Of a DNA stretch of 64,000 nucleotides, positions 8,046-17,212 are shown in pieces. The stretch lies in NCBI RefSeq assembly GCF_900091725.1, contig NZ_FMBW01000087.1, forward strand, positions 372,001 through 436,000, in the 5' to 3' direction. This DNA is from Streptomyces sp. DvalAA-43 (GTDB lineage Bacteria; Actinomycetota; Actinomycetes; Streptomycetales; Streptomycetaceae). Position numbers and translations under genes: made by a program. The notes beneath the pieces are model-generated. The model was not told the DNA's origin, did not search any database, and saw only the letters and a program-made list of their open reading frames with translations. The number at the start of each line of letters is the position of its first letter. Position 1 is the stretch's first letter.

Positions 8046-9461
8046 ATGAGCAGGCACCGGAAACGCATCGGCCGGCGCGCACTGCTGGCGACGGCGGCGG
8101 TCGCGGCAGGAGCGGTCCTCGTTCCCGTGACGGTCCGGACCGCCACCGCCGACACCGCGCACAACGCCCGCACCGCGATCACCATGAGTTCCGCGGACGC
8201 CACCGGCACCGCGGGGACCGCCTTTGGCGCGGGGCGGAGCCCCGTCCGCGCGCTGGAGCGGGCGGCCCACCCGCTGCGCACGACCGAACCGGGCGGGAGC
8301 ACGGCCGACCTGCGCGCCCTGAGCACGATGGTCGGCGACGCCGAGGTGGTCGGCCTCGGCGAGGCCACCCACGGCTCCCACGAGTTCTTCACCATGAAGC
8401 AGCGGGTCTTCCGCCACCTCGTCGAGACGAAGGGCTTCACCACCTTCGCCCTGGAACTGAGCTGGTCCGGAGGGCTCCGGATCGACGACTACCTCCAGAC
8501 CGGCAAGGGCGACGCCCGTCGACTGGCCGAGGAGGTCTTCGCCAACTCCCCCTGGGAGCGAGAGGAGTTCGTCGACCTCATCGAGTGGATGCGTGACTAC
8601 AACCGCCACCACCCCCACCGCACCCTCCACTTCATGGGGGACGACATCGGCGCCCCGGCGGTCGACGACGCGTTCTTCGGCCGGGTGACCGACTATGTGG
8701 AGGAGAACCACCCGGAGGCACTGCCGCGGCTCGACGAGCTCTACACCGGGCTGCGCCCGATCGACGACGTCTTCGCCTATCTGGGCAAGCCGCTCGCGGA
8801 ACGGAAGCGGCTCGCCGCCGACGCGCAGCGCGCACTCGAACTGGTCAGCGGCCTTAAGGGCTCCGGCGAGGCGTTCGCCTGGGCCGGGCAGAACGCACGC
8901 TCCATCGCCCAGACCGCCAGGTTCCTCACCATGAACCCCGACGACCCGGACACGTTGGCCGGATTCCAGCGCTTCCGTGACGAGGTGATGGCCCAGAACG
9001 TCCTCTGGTGGCAGCAGCAGACCGGCGGCAAGGTCCTGCTGTCGGCGCACAACGACCACGTCGGCTACCTCGCCGGTGACCCCGAGCTGTACCCGAAGAC
9101 ACAGGGATCGTTCCTGCGCGATGCGATGGGCCGGAGGTATCTGCCCATCGGCTTCACCTTCGACCGGGGCTCCTTCCTGTCGAAGGAGAACGCCCTCGGC
9201 GGCGAGTGGAAGAAGTACACCGTGGGCGCGGCCGGGCCCGGCCGGAACGAGGCCACCCTCGACCAGGTCCGCTACCGGGACTTCTATCTGGACACCCGCA
9301 GGGCCCCGGCCGCCGCGCGCGCCTGGCTGAACGTCGCCCGGCCCACGCTCGGCATCGGCACGCAGTTCCCCGAGGAGCCGCGCGATGTCGCGCTCGCCAA
9401 GTCCTACGACGTCCTCATCCACCTCCACGAGGTCCGGGAGGCCGACAAACTGAAGCCGTGA
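8046..9461 (+). CDS. Exported erythromycin esterase family protein
   Basis: ATG 8046 (upstream GGTGAGGGG) gives 471 residues with a twin-arginine-like signal region (RKRIGRRALLATAAVAAGAV). The body is the erythromycin-esterase/EreA-like fold: VVGLGEATHGSHEFFTMKQR carries the catalytic His and Glu signature of the family, followed by FTTFALELSWSGGLRIDDYL, FMGDDIGAPAVDDAFF, VLWWQQQTGGKVLLSAHNDHVGY and the C-terminal DVLIHLHEV. Ere enzymes open the macrolide lactone, but most actinobacterial homologues have no tested substrate, so macrolide resistance is only a possibility. Export is atypical for Ere enzymes, which are cytoplasmic. Confidence 0.85.
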   Translation: MSRHRKRIGRRALLATAAVAAGAVLVPVTVRTATADTAHNARTAITMSSADATGTAGTAFGAGRSPVRALERAAHPLRTTEPGGSTADLRALSTMVGDAEVVGLGEATHGSHEFFTMKQRVFRHLVETKGFTTFALELSWSGGLRIDDYLQTGKGDARRLAEEVFANSPWEREEFVDLIEWMRDYNRHHPHRTLHFMGDDIGAPAVDDAFFGRVTDYVEENHPEALPRLDELYTGLRPIDDVFAYLGKPLAERKRLAADAQRALELVSGLKGSGEAFAWAGQNARSIAQTARFLTMNPDDPDTLAGFQRFRDEVMAQNVLWWQQQTGGKVLLSAHNDHVGYLAGDPELYPKTQGSFLRDAMGRRYLPIGFTFDRGSFLSKENALGGEWKKYTVGAAGPGRNEATLDQVRYRDFYLDTRRAPAAARAWLNVARPTLGIGTQFPEEPRDVALAKSYDVLIHLHEVREADKLKP

Positions 9462-9582
9462 CCGGGGCCGGGGCCGGAATGCCCGGTCCGGGCTCGGGAC
9501 ACCGGGACCCGGACCCGGGAACCAGGCCCCGGATTCCTCCCGCAACGGCCGGCCACCGCCCCGCCTTGCGTACGGTCGGCAC

Positions 9583-10440
9583 ATGACCTCCGACCACGCC
9601 GCCGAGACCGGCCCCCGCCCCGCCCCCGCCCTCGACCTCGCCGCCTATCTCACCCGCATCGGCTGGGCCGGGGAGCGCCGCCCGACGGCGCGGGTGCTGC
9701 GTTCCGTGCACCGGGCCCATGCGCTGGGCATCCCCTTCGAGAACCTGGAACCGGTGCTGGGCGGCGCGCCCTCGCTCGCGATCGCGGACCTGGAGGCGAA
9801 GCTCGTACGCGGCGGGCGCGGCGGGTACTGCTACGAGCACAACACGCTGCTCGCCGCCGCACTGACCGCGCTCGGCTTCCGGATCACGCTGCTCTGCGCC
9901 CGGGTCGTGGTGGGGGCCGGGCCCGGGGAGATCCGGCCGCGCACGCACATGCTGATGCTCGCCGGGGTGCCGGGCGAGCGGACCCCGTATCTAGCGGACG
10001 TCGGCTTCGGCTCCGTCGGCGCGCTGCTGGAGCCGCTCCCGCTGGCCGCCGGTGCCGAGGTGGCCGACACCCCGCGCCGCCACCGGCTGGTGAACACCCC
10101 GCACGACGGGCCGCTCGCACAGTGGGAGCTCCAGGCGCACACCCCCGACGGGGCGTGGGAGTCCCAGTACGCCTTCACGGTGGAGCCCTTCGAGGCGCCG
10201 GACTACGAGGTGATCAACTGGCACATCGCGACCAACCCGCGCTCCCCGTTCAGCCGCCGGGTGTACGCCCAGCGCACCACCCCGGACTCCCATCTGTCGC
10301 TGACCGGCCGCACCCTCACGGTGACGGCGCCGGACGGCACCCGCGAGGTCCGGGAGCTGTCGGACGGGGACGAGGTGCTGCGCGTACTGGCGGCCGACTT
10401 CGGCATCCGCGTACCCCCGGGCACCCGGCTGCCGGAGTAG
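9583..10440 (+). CDS. Arylamine N-acetyltransferase (NAT)
   Basis: This 285-residue protein shows the NAT catalytic triad in order: Cys in GGRGGYCYEHNTLLA, His in RPRTHMLMLAGV, and Asp in YLADVGFGSVGAL. The N-terminal region has HRAHALGIPFENLEPVLG, another family hallmark. It transfers acetyl (or other acyl) groups from CoA to arylamines or hydrazines. In actinomycetes some homologues act as amide synthases in secondary metabolism, but nothing here suggests that. It appears to be a single-gene unit between two GC-rich spacers. Confidence 0.92.
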   Translation: MTSDHAAETGPRPAPALDLAAYLTRIGWAGERRPTARVLRSVHRAHALGIPFENLEPVLGGAPSLAIADLEAKLVRGGRGGYCYEHNTLLAAALTALGFRITLLCARVVVGAGPGEIRPRTHMLMLAGVPGERTPYLADVGFGSVGALLEPLPLAAGAEVADTPRRHRLVNTPHDGPLAQWELQAHTPDGAWESQYAFTVEPFEAPDYEVINWHIATNPRSPFSRRVYAQRTTPDSHLSLTGRTLTVTAPDGTREVRELSDGDEVLRVLAADFGIRVPPGTRLPE

Positions 10441-10654
10441 CAGGGGTCGTGGCGTATCTCACCCGTCCGTGTCCGTCACGCCCCCGTTCCACCGCATTCA
10501 AAGCCCCGCCCCCGTCCCGGCCCGGCGTTCCCACGGTGCCGGGCAGGGGGCGCATGGCTATGGAAGACGGAGCGGGCCCGGGGACATACCCGGGTGGGGC
10601 AACCGGAGGGGAAAGGCCGGGCAACAGGCGCAACGCGGTCGTAAGCTCCCGGAC

Positions 10655-11866
10655 ATGCAGGTCATCCAGTCCACGAAGCTCGCCAATGTCTGTTACGAAA
10701 TCCGGGGCCCCGTACTCGAAGAGGCGATGCGGCTGGAAGCAGCCGGTCACCGCATCCTCAAGCTGAACACCGGCAACCCTGCCGCGTTCGGGTTCGAGTG
10801 CCCGCCCGAGATCCTTGAGGACATACTGCGCAACCTCTCCGGGGCGCACGGCTACGGCGACGCGAAGGGGCTGCTGTCCGCGCGGCGGGCGGTGGTGCAG
10901 CACTACCAGACCAAGGGGATCGACCTCGACGTCGAGGACGTCTATCTGGGCAACGGCGTCTCGGAGCTGATCCAGATGTCGATGCAGGCGCTCCTCGACG
11001 ACGGCGACGAGGTGCTCGTACCGGCTCCCGACTATCCGCTGTGGACCGCCTCGGTGGCGCTGGCCGGGGGCACGGCCGTGCACTACCGGTGCGACGAGCA
11101 GGCCGACTGGATGCCGGACCTCGCCGACATCGAGCGGAGGATCACCGACCGCACCAAGGCCCTCGTGATCATCAACCCGAACAACCCGACGGGTGCGGTG
11201 TACGACGACGAGATGCTGCGCGGGCTGACGGAGATCGCCCGGCGTCACGGTCTGGTGGTCTGCTCCGACGAGATCTACGACCGGATCCTGTACGACGGGG
11301 CGACCCACACCCCGACCGCGACGATCGCGCCCGATCTGATGGTGCTCACCTTCAACGGGCTCTCCAAGAACTACCGGGTGGCCGGATACCGGTCGGGGTG
11401 GATGGCGGTCTGCGGGCCCAAGGCGCACGCCTCCTCGTACATCGAGGGGCTGACGATCCTCGCCAACATGCGGCTGTGCGCCAATATGCCCTCGCAGCAC
11501 GCCGTGGCCACCGCGCTGGGCGGCCGGCAGTCGATCGAGGACCTGGTGCTTCCCGGCGGACGGATCCTGGAGCAGCGGGACACCGCGTACGAGCTGCTGA
11601 CGCAGATCCCCGGTGTGACCTGCGTGAAGCCGAAGGGGGCGCTGTATCTCTTCCCGCGCCTCGACCCGAAGGTCTACCGGATCAAGGACGACCGGCAGAT
11701 GGTGCTCGACCTGCTGCGGGCCGAGAAGATCATGGTCGTGCACGGCACCGGGTTCAACTGGCCGGAGCCCGATCACTTCCGGGTCGTGACGCTGCCGACG
11801 ACCGAGGACCTGACGGACGCGGTGACCCGGATCGCGCACTTCCTGGACGGCTACGGCCAGCCGTAG
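10655..11866 (+). CDS. Pyridoxal-phosphate aminotransferase, alanine transaminase (AlaT)-like
   Basis: ATG 10655 gives 403 residues starting MQVIQSTKLANVCYEIRGPV, close to AlaT-type enzymes. Fold type I landmarks are LKLNTGNPAAFGFECP, GNGVSELIQMSMQALLDDGD, VINPNNPTGAVY, CSDEIYDRILYDG (PLP-contacting Asp/Tyr), FNGLSKNYRVAGYRSGWM (Schiff-base Lys) and FRVVTLP with the substrate-carboxylate Arg. It is expected to interconvert glutamate/pyruvate and alanine/2-oxoglutarate in the cytoplasm. The 200 bases upstream hold no clear promoter by eye. Confidence 0.9.
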   Translation: MQVIQSTKLANVCYEIRGPVLEEAMRLEAAGHRILKLNTGNPAAFGFECPPEILEDILRNLSGAHGYGDAKGLLSARRAVVQHYQTKGIDLDVEDVYLGNGVSELIQMSMQALLDDGDEVLVPAPDYPLWTASVALAGGTAVHYRCDEQADWMPDLADIERRITDRTKALVIINPNNPTGAVYDDEMLRGLTEIARRHGLVVCSDEIYDRILYDGATHTPTATIAPDLMVLTFNGLSKNYRVAGYRSGWMAVCGPKAHASSYIEGLTILANMRLCANMPSQHAVATALGGRQSIEDLVLPGGRILEQRDTAYELLTQIPGVTCVKPKGALYLFPRLDPKVYRIKDDRQMVLDLLRAEKIMVVHGTGFNWPEPDHFRVVTLPTTEDLTDAVTRIAHFLDGYGQP

Positions 11867-11948
11867 GGGCGGCCTCACCCCACCCCGCCCGCCCTGTCCT
11901 GCCCCGTCCGCCGACGATTCCGCGGAGACCAGAATCGATTGCGGATAA

Positions 11949-11967
11949 CTTTAGACTGAATCCAAGG
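11949..11967. promoter_or_regulatory. Imperfect dyad CTTTAGACTGAATCCAAGG in an AT-rich promoter region
   Basis: The 60 bases before the 12003 gene are unusually AT-rich for this genome (GATTGCGGATAACTTTAGAC, then TAGGAT as a possible -10 at 11968-11973). The dyad arms CTTTAGA and CCTTGGA match in five of seven positions and resemble Fur/PerR-type boxes. This is a weak call made by eye. Confidence 0.25.
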
Positions 11968-12002
11968 TAGGATGGTTCCACTGCAACACCAGGAGGCCAT
12001 CC

Positions 12003-12401
12003 ATGTACGAACCGATCCGCACCAAATCGGTCCACACACCGGCCGACCACGCCGACGACTTCCCGCACCGCTCCCGCGAGGAAGAGCTGGACATCCAGCT
12101 CGCCGGGCACCTGGCCGCGCTCCTCGCGGTCACCGACGAGCTGGACCTCGGCGAGGCGGGCGACCGCATCGCCGAGCAGGTCGCCCGGCTGCGCGGCGCG
12201 CCGCCCGCCCGGCACGCCGGCCGGACCGACGCACCCGCCGCGTCACTGCACCGCCGCGCCCACGCCCTCGCGGGCCGCGCGCTGGTGGTGGCCGCGTCCC
12301 GTGCCGACACGGCCGTCGCGATCCTCGCGGCCGAGCGCATGGACGCCCACACCGCGGCGCTCGCCGCCCCCGCTCCGACGCGACTGGTCGGCGCCCACTG
12401 A
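12003..12401 (+). CDS. Small conserved-type hypothetical protein (132 aa)
   Basis: ATG 12003 follows a good ribosome-binding site (CCAGGAGGCC). The product begins MYEPIRTKSVHTPADHADDF and is soluble, Ala/Arg-rich and probably all-helical, with an amphipathic stretch LDIQLAGHLAALLAVTDELD and a C-terminal ALVVAASRADTAVAILAAER helix. There is no transmembrane segment and no motif that I recognise. It precedes the TelA/VWA operon but is separated from it by about 175 bases, so it may be a separate unit under its own AT-rich promoter. Confidence 0.65.
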   Translation: MYEPIRTKSVHTPADHADDFPHRSREEELDIQLAGHLAALLAVTDELDLGEAGDRIAEQVARLRGAPPARHAGRTDAPAASLHRRAHALAGRALVVAASRADTAVAILAAERMDAHTAALAAPAPTRLVGAH

Positions 12402-12575
12402 CGGCCCCGGTCCGCGTGCCGTCGAGGCGCGTGGGCCGGGTGCCACTCATCCCCGCGACGCGTGACCCACCGTTCCCGTCGCCGTTGCGCCTCCGTTGCG
12501 TACTGGGATGATTGCTTCACCTTCCGTCCACCCAACTCCGCCTGGAATGTGGGTTTCCGCGAGCAGGCTTCGCGT

Positions 12576-13652
12576 GTGAAACGCATCGTGGGAATCGTCC
12601 TGGCGGTGCTGCTGATCGGCGGAGTGGCAGTGGCCGTCGCAGCAGGCCGCGACAGCAAGGACACGAGCACGGCAACGAAGACCGTGCGTGGTGTGATCGG
12701 TTCGGAGAAGGCCGAGTTCTTCGCCGATCCCGACGTGGTGAAGGCCCTGGCCGCCAAGGGGCTCACCGTCAAGGCGGAGACGTCCGGGTCCTGGGCCATG
12801 GACCGACTCCCCCTCAAGGGGTACGACTTCGCCTTCCCGGGCTCGAAGGCCCCGGCCGACGAACTCCAGCGCAGGTCCGCCGTCAAGGGCGGACCGCTCA
12901 GGCCCTTCTACTCGCCGCTGGTCGTCGTCGCGCACCGCGCCGCCGCCCAGGTCCTGGCGGACAACGGGCTCGCGAGGCTGAGCGGACCGACCGGCGGGAA
13001 GCTGCTCATGGGCCCCTACCTCCGGGCCGCCCGGACGGACCGGACCTGGCAGCAGCTCAAAGGGGCGGAGAAATACGCCGAGTTGACCGGGACGGTGTTC
13101 ATCACCAGCACCGACCCCGTCTCGTCCAACTCCGGCGCCCTCTACCTCGCCGCCGCCTCCTACGTCGCCGACGGCGGCCGGGTCGCCGCGGACGACGCCG
13201 CGATCGACCGCACCGCCCCCCTGCTGAAGAAGCTGATCCAGGTCCAGGGGGCACAGCAGACCAGCAGCGACGCCCCGTTCCGGGACTTCATCAGCGGGGT
13301 CGGCAATCCGCTGGTCCTGGTGTACGAGTCGCAGGTCGCCTCGCTGCTGATGCAGCACCAGGACACCGGGGACCTGGTCGTGCTCTACCCCGACACCACC
13401 GTCTCCAGCGACCACACCCTGGTACCGCTGACCGACACCGGCCGACGGCTGGGCGAACTGCTCTCCACCGACCCGGAGTTGCGCAGGCTCGTCGTGCGGC
13501 ACGGCTTCCGGCCCCAGGGCGCGTCGGCCGAGTTCACCGCCGCCACCGCGGACCACACCGACTACATCGACCAACAGCTGACCGGTGTCCGCCAGGCGCC
13601 CGTGCCCACCGCGACGGTGCTGCGCGCGATGGCCCGGCGGACCCGCGGCTGA
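12576..13652 (+). CDS. Membrane-anchored extracellular substrate-binding-like protein of the TelA/VWA operon
   Basis: GTG 12576 gives 358 residues. An N-terminal signal anchor (MKRIVGIVLAVLLIGGVAVA) is followed by a periplasmic-binding-protein-like domain: VRGVIGSEKAEFFADPDVVK, YDFAFPGSKAPADEL, FYSPLVVVAHRAAAQVL, TSTDPVSSNSGALYLAAASY and NPLVLVYESQVASLL. The order resembles sulfate/molybdate-type solute-binding folds without an ABC partner nearby. The gene leads a four-gene set (next start 28 bases on) with telA, a VWA protein and a small membrane protein, so it probably serves an envelope-located complex and not uptake. An in-frame upstream extension to 12462 exists but reads as non-coding. 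Confidence 0.75.
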   Translation: MKRIVGIVLAVLLIGGVAVAVAAGRDSKDTSTATKTVRGVIGSEKAEFFADPDVVKALAAKGLTVKAETSGSWAMDRLPLKGYDFAFPGSKAPADELQRRSAVKGGPLRPFYSPLVVVAHRAAAQVLADNGLARLSGPTGGKLLMGPYLRAARTDRTWQQLKGAEKYAELTGTVFITSTDPVSSNSGALYLAAASYVADGGRVAADDAAIDRTAPLLKKLIQVQGAQQTSSDAPFRDFISGVGNPLVLVYESQVASLLMQHQDTGDLVVLYPDTTVSSDHTLVPLTDTGRRLGELLSTDPELRRLVVRHGFRPQGASAEFTAATADHTDYIDQQLTGVRQAPVPTATVLRAMARRTRG

Positions 13653-13680
13653 TGACACACGCCTCCGGGAGACCCCAGCC

Positions 13681-14898
13681 ATGACCGAAGAGCCGCAGCC
13701 GCTCACCCTCACCCCGCCGGGCGACTCCGCCCCGCCGCTCGTCCTCACCCCGCCGGAGCCGGTCGCCCCGGTCCGCGCCGAGCAGGCCGCCGGTCTCGTA
13801 CCGGTCGACGAGTCGGTACGGACGGAGATGACGCGCCGCGCCACCGAGTACATCGGCGGCCTCGCCGGGCTCGATGCCCGGTCGCCCGAGTTCACCACCC
13901 GGATCGGGGAGATCGCCGCACTCGGACAGGGCGACATCCGCAGCGCCGCCCAGCAGTCCAACCGGATGCTGGACCGTACCGTCCGCTCGCTGGCCGGGTC
14001 CGGGGGCGCGGACGCGCAGACCCGGGTCGGCTCGTCCCTGGTGGAGCTGCGCCGTACCGTCGAGGACCTCGACCCGCGCGACACCCCGGGCCGCGGTGCC
14101 CGCCGGCTGCTGGCCAGGCTTCCCGGCGGCAACAGACTCCGCGACCACGTCGCCAAGTACGCCTCCTCCCAGGCCACCCTGAACCGGATCGTGGGCTCGC
14201 TGCGCGGCGGACAGGACGAGCTGCGACGCGACAACGCCGCCCTGCACACCGAGCGCACCCGGCTCTGGGAGACCATGGGCAAGCTCCAGGAGTACGTCGT
14301 GCTCACCGAGGCACTGGACGGCGCCGTCGAACAGCGCATCGCGCAGGCCGCGGCCACCGACCCGGCGCAGGCGGACGCACTGCGGGCCGATGTGCTCTTC
14401 CCCGTGCGGCAGAAGCACCAGGACCTGCTGACCCAGCTCGCGGTCTGCGCGCAGGGGTACCTCGCGATGGATGTCGTGCGGCGCAACAACGACGAGCTCA
14501 TCAAGGGCGTCGACCGGGCCGCGACCACCACCGTCTCCGCGCTGCGGATCGCCGTGATGCTCGCCTCGGCGCTGGAGAGCCAGCGCAAGGTGACCGAGCA
14601 GGTGCAGGTGCTGCGCTCCACGACCGAGGACCTGATCCGGGGCAACGCGGAGATGCTGGCCGGCCAGAGCGGCGAGATCCAGCGGATCGCGGCCGATCCG
14701 GCGGTGGGCGCGGAGACGCTGCGCACCGCGTTCCAGCAGATCTACCGGACGCTCGACGCCATCGACACGTACAAGGTGCAGGCCACCGAGTCGATGGCGT
14801 CGACCGTGGAGTCGCTGACCGCCGAACTCCAGCAGGCCAGTGCCCACTTGGCCCGCAGCCGGTCGGCCGGGTCGCTCGACGGCGGGGGCCTGGGATGA
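13681..14898 (+). CDS. TelA-family toxic anion resistance protein
   Basis: This 405-residue, cytoplasmic, mostly helical protein has a Pro-rich N-terminus and then the TelA domain. Landmarks are LGQGDIRSAAQQSNRMLDRT, GGQDELRRDNAALHTERTRL, MGKLQEYVVLTEALD, LTQLAVCAQGYLAMDVVRRN and DELIKGVDRAATTTVSALRI. TelA proteins were named from tellurite resistance, but in actinomycetes they normally travel with VWA-domain genes in stress or envelope systems. The downstream VWA lipoprotein gene overlaps by ATGA (14895-14898), indicating translational coupling. Confidence 0.88.
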   Translation: MTEEPQPLTLTPPGDSAPPLVLTPPEPVAPVRAEQAAGLVPVDESVRTEMTRRATEYIGGLAGLDARSPEFTTRIGEIAALGQGDIRSAAQQSNRMLDRTVRSLAGSGGADAQTRVGSSLVELRRTVEDLDPRDTPGRGARRLLARLPGGNRLRDHVAKYASSQATLNRIVGSLRGGQDELRRDNAALHTERTRLWETMGKLQEYVVLTEALDGAVEQRIAQAAATDPAQADALRADVLFPVRQKHQDLLTQLAVCAQGYLAMDVVRRNNDELIKGVDRAATTTVSALRIAVMLASALESQRKVTEQVQVLRSTTEDLIRGNAEMLAGQSGEIQRIAADPAVGAETLRTAFQQIYRTLDAIDTYKVQATESMASTVESLTAELQQASAHLARSRSAGSLDGGGLG

Positions 14899-16523
14899 CG
14901 GGCCTGCCCCGGCGGCCGGGGCGGCTGCGGCGCCGGGCCGCCCGGTCGTTCGCCGCGCTGCTGGCCGTCGTCGTACTCGCCCCGCTCGCCGCCTGTTCGG
15001 GTTCGGACGGCGGGGCGCCCGGAAGGGCCGGGAAGGACGACGGGAAACCTCGCCCCGGCACGCTGCGCGTGCTGGCCTCCAGCGAACTCGCCGATATGAA
15101 GCCCCTGTTGGAGGAGGCCCGCAAGGCCACCGGGATCACTGTGCGGCCCACCTGGACCGGCACGCTGGACGCCGTCGAGCTGCTCGGCTCCGGGAAGGCG
15201 GACGGGGCGTACGACGCCGTCTGGCTGTCGTCCGACGACTATCTGCGGCTGCACCCGGACGCGGCGCGGCGGATCACCTCGGAGACGCCGCTGATGACGT
15301 CGCCGGTCGCCCTCGGGGTCCGTCCGGCGACCGTGCGACGGCTGGGCTGGAAGCCCGGGGACGTGACCTGGTCGCAGGTGCACCGGGCGGTCGCCGAGGG
15401 CCGGCTGACGTACGGGATGACCGATCCGGACCGCTCCAACTCCGGCTTCTCCGCGCTGGTCTCGGTCGCCTCCGCGCTCTCGGGCGCGCAGTCCGCGCTG
15501 ACCGACGCCGATGTCCGCGGGGCGAGCGGGAAGCTGAAGGAGTTCTTCGCGGGGCAGCGGCTGACCTCCGGCTCCTCGGGCTGGCTGGCCACCGCGTACG
15601 CCCGGCGCGGCACCGTCGACGCGCTGATCAACTACGAGTCCGTGCTGCTCTCGCTGAACCGCGACAGCCACACCGGGCTGACCGTGATCCGCCCCCGCGA
15701 CGGGGTGGTGACGGCGGACTACCCGCTCAGCGCGCTCGCCGCCGCCGCGCCGGACGCGAAGGACGCGGTCCGCGCGCTGACGGCGTACTTCCGGACCCCG
15801 GACGTCCAGCGGAAACTGACCCGGGGCACCTTCCGCCGCCCGGTCGTGCCCTCGGTGCGGCCCGCCGCGCCGCTCGCCGCCGACGCGCGCCGCGAACTGC
15901 CGTTCCCCGGCACCCGGTCCGTCGCCGACGGGCTGCTCCACAGCTACGAGAACAAGCTCCGGCGGCCCTCGCGCACCGTGTACGTGCTGGACACCTCCGG
16001 TTCGATGGCGGGGTCGCGGCTGAGCGCGCTGAAGGCGGCGCTGACCGGGCTGACCGGGGACTTCCGGGAGCGGGAGGAGGTCACACTGCTGCCGTTCGGC
16101 TCGTCGGTGAAACAGGTCCGGACGCACACCGTCGACCCGGCGGATCCCGAGCGGGGCCTGGCGGCGATCAGGGCGGACACCGCCGCGCTGACGGCCGGTG
16201 GCGAGACGGCGATCTATTCGAGTCTGGAGTCGGCCTACGAGCGGATCGGCGGCGGCACCGAGTCCGCGTTCACGTCGATCGTGCTGATGACGGACGGCGA
16301 GAACACCACCGGTGACACCGCCGGCGACTTCGCCTCCTACTACCGCGCGCTCCCGGCCGCGCGGCGGGTCACCCCGGTCTTCCCCGTCGTCTTCGGCGAC
16401 TCGGACCGCGCGGAGCTGGACCGGATCGCCGCGCTGACCGGCGGCCGGCTCTTCGACGCGACGAAGGAACAGGGTCCCGGCTCCCTGGACGGTGCCTTCG
16501 AGGAGATCCGTGGATACCAGTAG
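14895..16523 (+). CDS. Lipoprotein with substrate-binding and C-terminal von Willebrand factor A domains
   Basis: This 542-residue protein has a lipobox (VVVLAPLAACSGSDGG), so it is probably anchored on the outer face of the membrane. Residues about 50-340 form a solute-binding-protein-like domain (GTLRVLASSELADMKPLLEE, GITVRPTWTGTLDAVELL, TYGMTDPDRSNSGFSALVSV, LINYESVLLSLN). Residues about 355-535 form a VWA domain with an intact MIDAS motif (VYVLDTSGSMAGSRLSALKA), GGETAIYSSLESAY and SIVLMTDGENTTG. The first half parallels the product of the first gene in this operon, suggesting duplication and fusion. It overlaps telA at the start and the next gene at the end. Confidence 0.85.
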   Translation: MTGLPRRPGRLRRRAARSFAALLAVVVLAPLAACSGSDGGAPGRAGKDDGKPRPGTLRVLASSELADMKPLLEEARKATGITVRPTWTGTLDAVELLGSGKADGAYDAVWLSSDDYLRLHPDAARRITSETPLMTSPVALGVRPATVRRLGWKPGDVTWSQVHRAVAEGRLTYGMTDPDRSNSGFSALVSVASALSGAQSALTDADVRGASGKLKEFFAGQRLTSGSSGWLATAYARRGTVDALINYESVLLSLNRDSHTGLTVIRPRDGVVTADYPLSALAAAAPDAKDAVRALTAYFRTPDVQRKLTRGTFRRPVVPSVRPAAPLAADARRELPFPGTRSVADGLLHSYENKLRRPSRTVYVLDTSGSMAGSRLSALKAALTGLTGDFREREEVTLLPFGSSVKQVRTHTVDPADPERGLAAIRADTAALTAGGETAIYSSLESAYERIGGGTESAFTSIVLMTDGENTTGDTAGDFASYYRALPAARRVTPVFPVVFGDSDRAELDRIAALTGGRLFDATKEQGPGSLDGAFEEIRGYQ

Positions 16524-17154
16524 AGCGCCGGACGGGCCGGGCGGCAGACCAACGAACAGGCTCCTGGCGTATGTCGAGTCACGGAAGAACCTCACCGGGA
16601 GCGCCTGCGGAATCGTCGGCCTCGCCCTCACCTTCACCGGGCTCGCGGGGGCGTACTGGCCGGTGGTGGTGGTCGGACTCTACGGCGCGGGCGCGCTGAT
16701 CGCCCCGCCCGAGCGGCCACCGGTGCCGGTCTTCCCCGACCCGTCGACCCAGCTGGACGCGGTGCGCACCGATTACCGCGCGCTGTGCGGATACCTGGAC
16801 GAGGTGGAGCTGCCGCCCGCCGCCTCCGGCCGGCTCACCGAACTGACGGAGCTGCTCGACGGGCTGCTCGCCCCCGGGCCTGTGGCCGAGGCCCTGGCCA
16901 CGGACCCGGAGGGCATCCATGTCCTGGCACGCGCCGTGCGCCAGGACATCCTGGAGTCGGTCGACGCCTTCGTACGGATCCGCCCGTGGACACGGATGGT
17001 TCCGGGCACGGAACCGCCCGAGCGCCATCTGGAACAGCAGTTGACGCTGCTGCACCGGGAGGTCGAGGCGCTGGCGACGGCGTTGCGGGAGGCGGAGGCA
17101 CGGCGGCAGCAGACCCATACGCGCTATCTGGAGGACCGGGGCCGGAACGGGTAG
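16510..17154 (+). CDS. Small membrane protein with coiled C-terminus, last gene of the TelA/VWA operon
   Basis: GTG 16510 (GAGGAG at 16499-16504) gives 214 residues and overlaps the end of the VWA gene. Two adjacent hydrophobic segments (LTGSACGIVGLALTFTGLAG and YWPVVVVGLYGAGALIA) are followed by a Pro-rich linker and a soluble helical region rich in Glu/Arg (LEQQLTLLHREVEALATALR) likely to coil. I do not recognise the family. Gene order suggests it is the membrane partner of TelA and VWA. Confidence 0.7.
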   Translation: MDTSRAPDGPGGRPTNRLLAYVESRKNLTGSACGIVGLALTFTGLAGAYWPVVVVGLYGAGALIAPPERPPVPVFPDPSTQLDAVRTDYRALCGYLDEVELPPAASGRLTELTELLDGLLAPGPVAEALATDPEGIHVLARAVRQDILESVDAFVRIRPWTRMVPGTEPPERHLEQQLTLLHREVEALATALREAEARRQQTHTRYLEDRGRNG

Positions 17155-17162
17155 CGCCCGCT

Positions 17163-17178
17163 CCGGCCCGCGGGCCGG
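17163..17178. terminator. 16-base perfect palindrome between convergent genes
   Basis: CCGGCCCGCGGGCCGG lies between the end of the TelA/VWA operon (17154) and the end of the propeller gene (17213). It has no loop, so as RNA it would need to open at its centre. It may be a weak shared terminator; this is inferred from position. Confidence 0.3.
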
Positions 17179-17212
17179 GGTGCCAGGGTTCGGCTGTGCG
17201 TCACGCCTCCCG

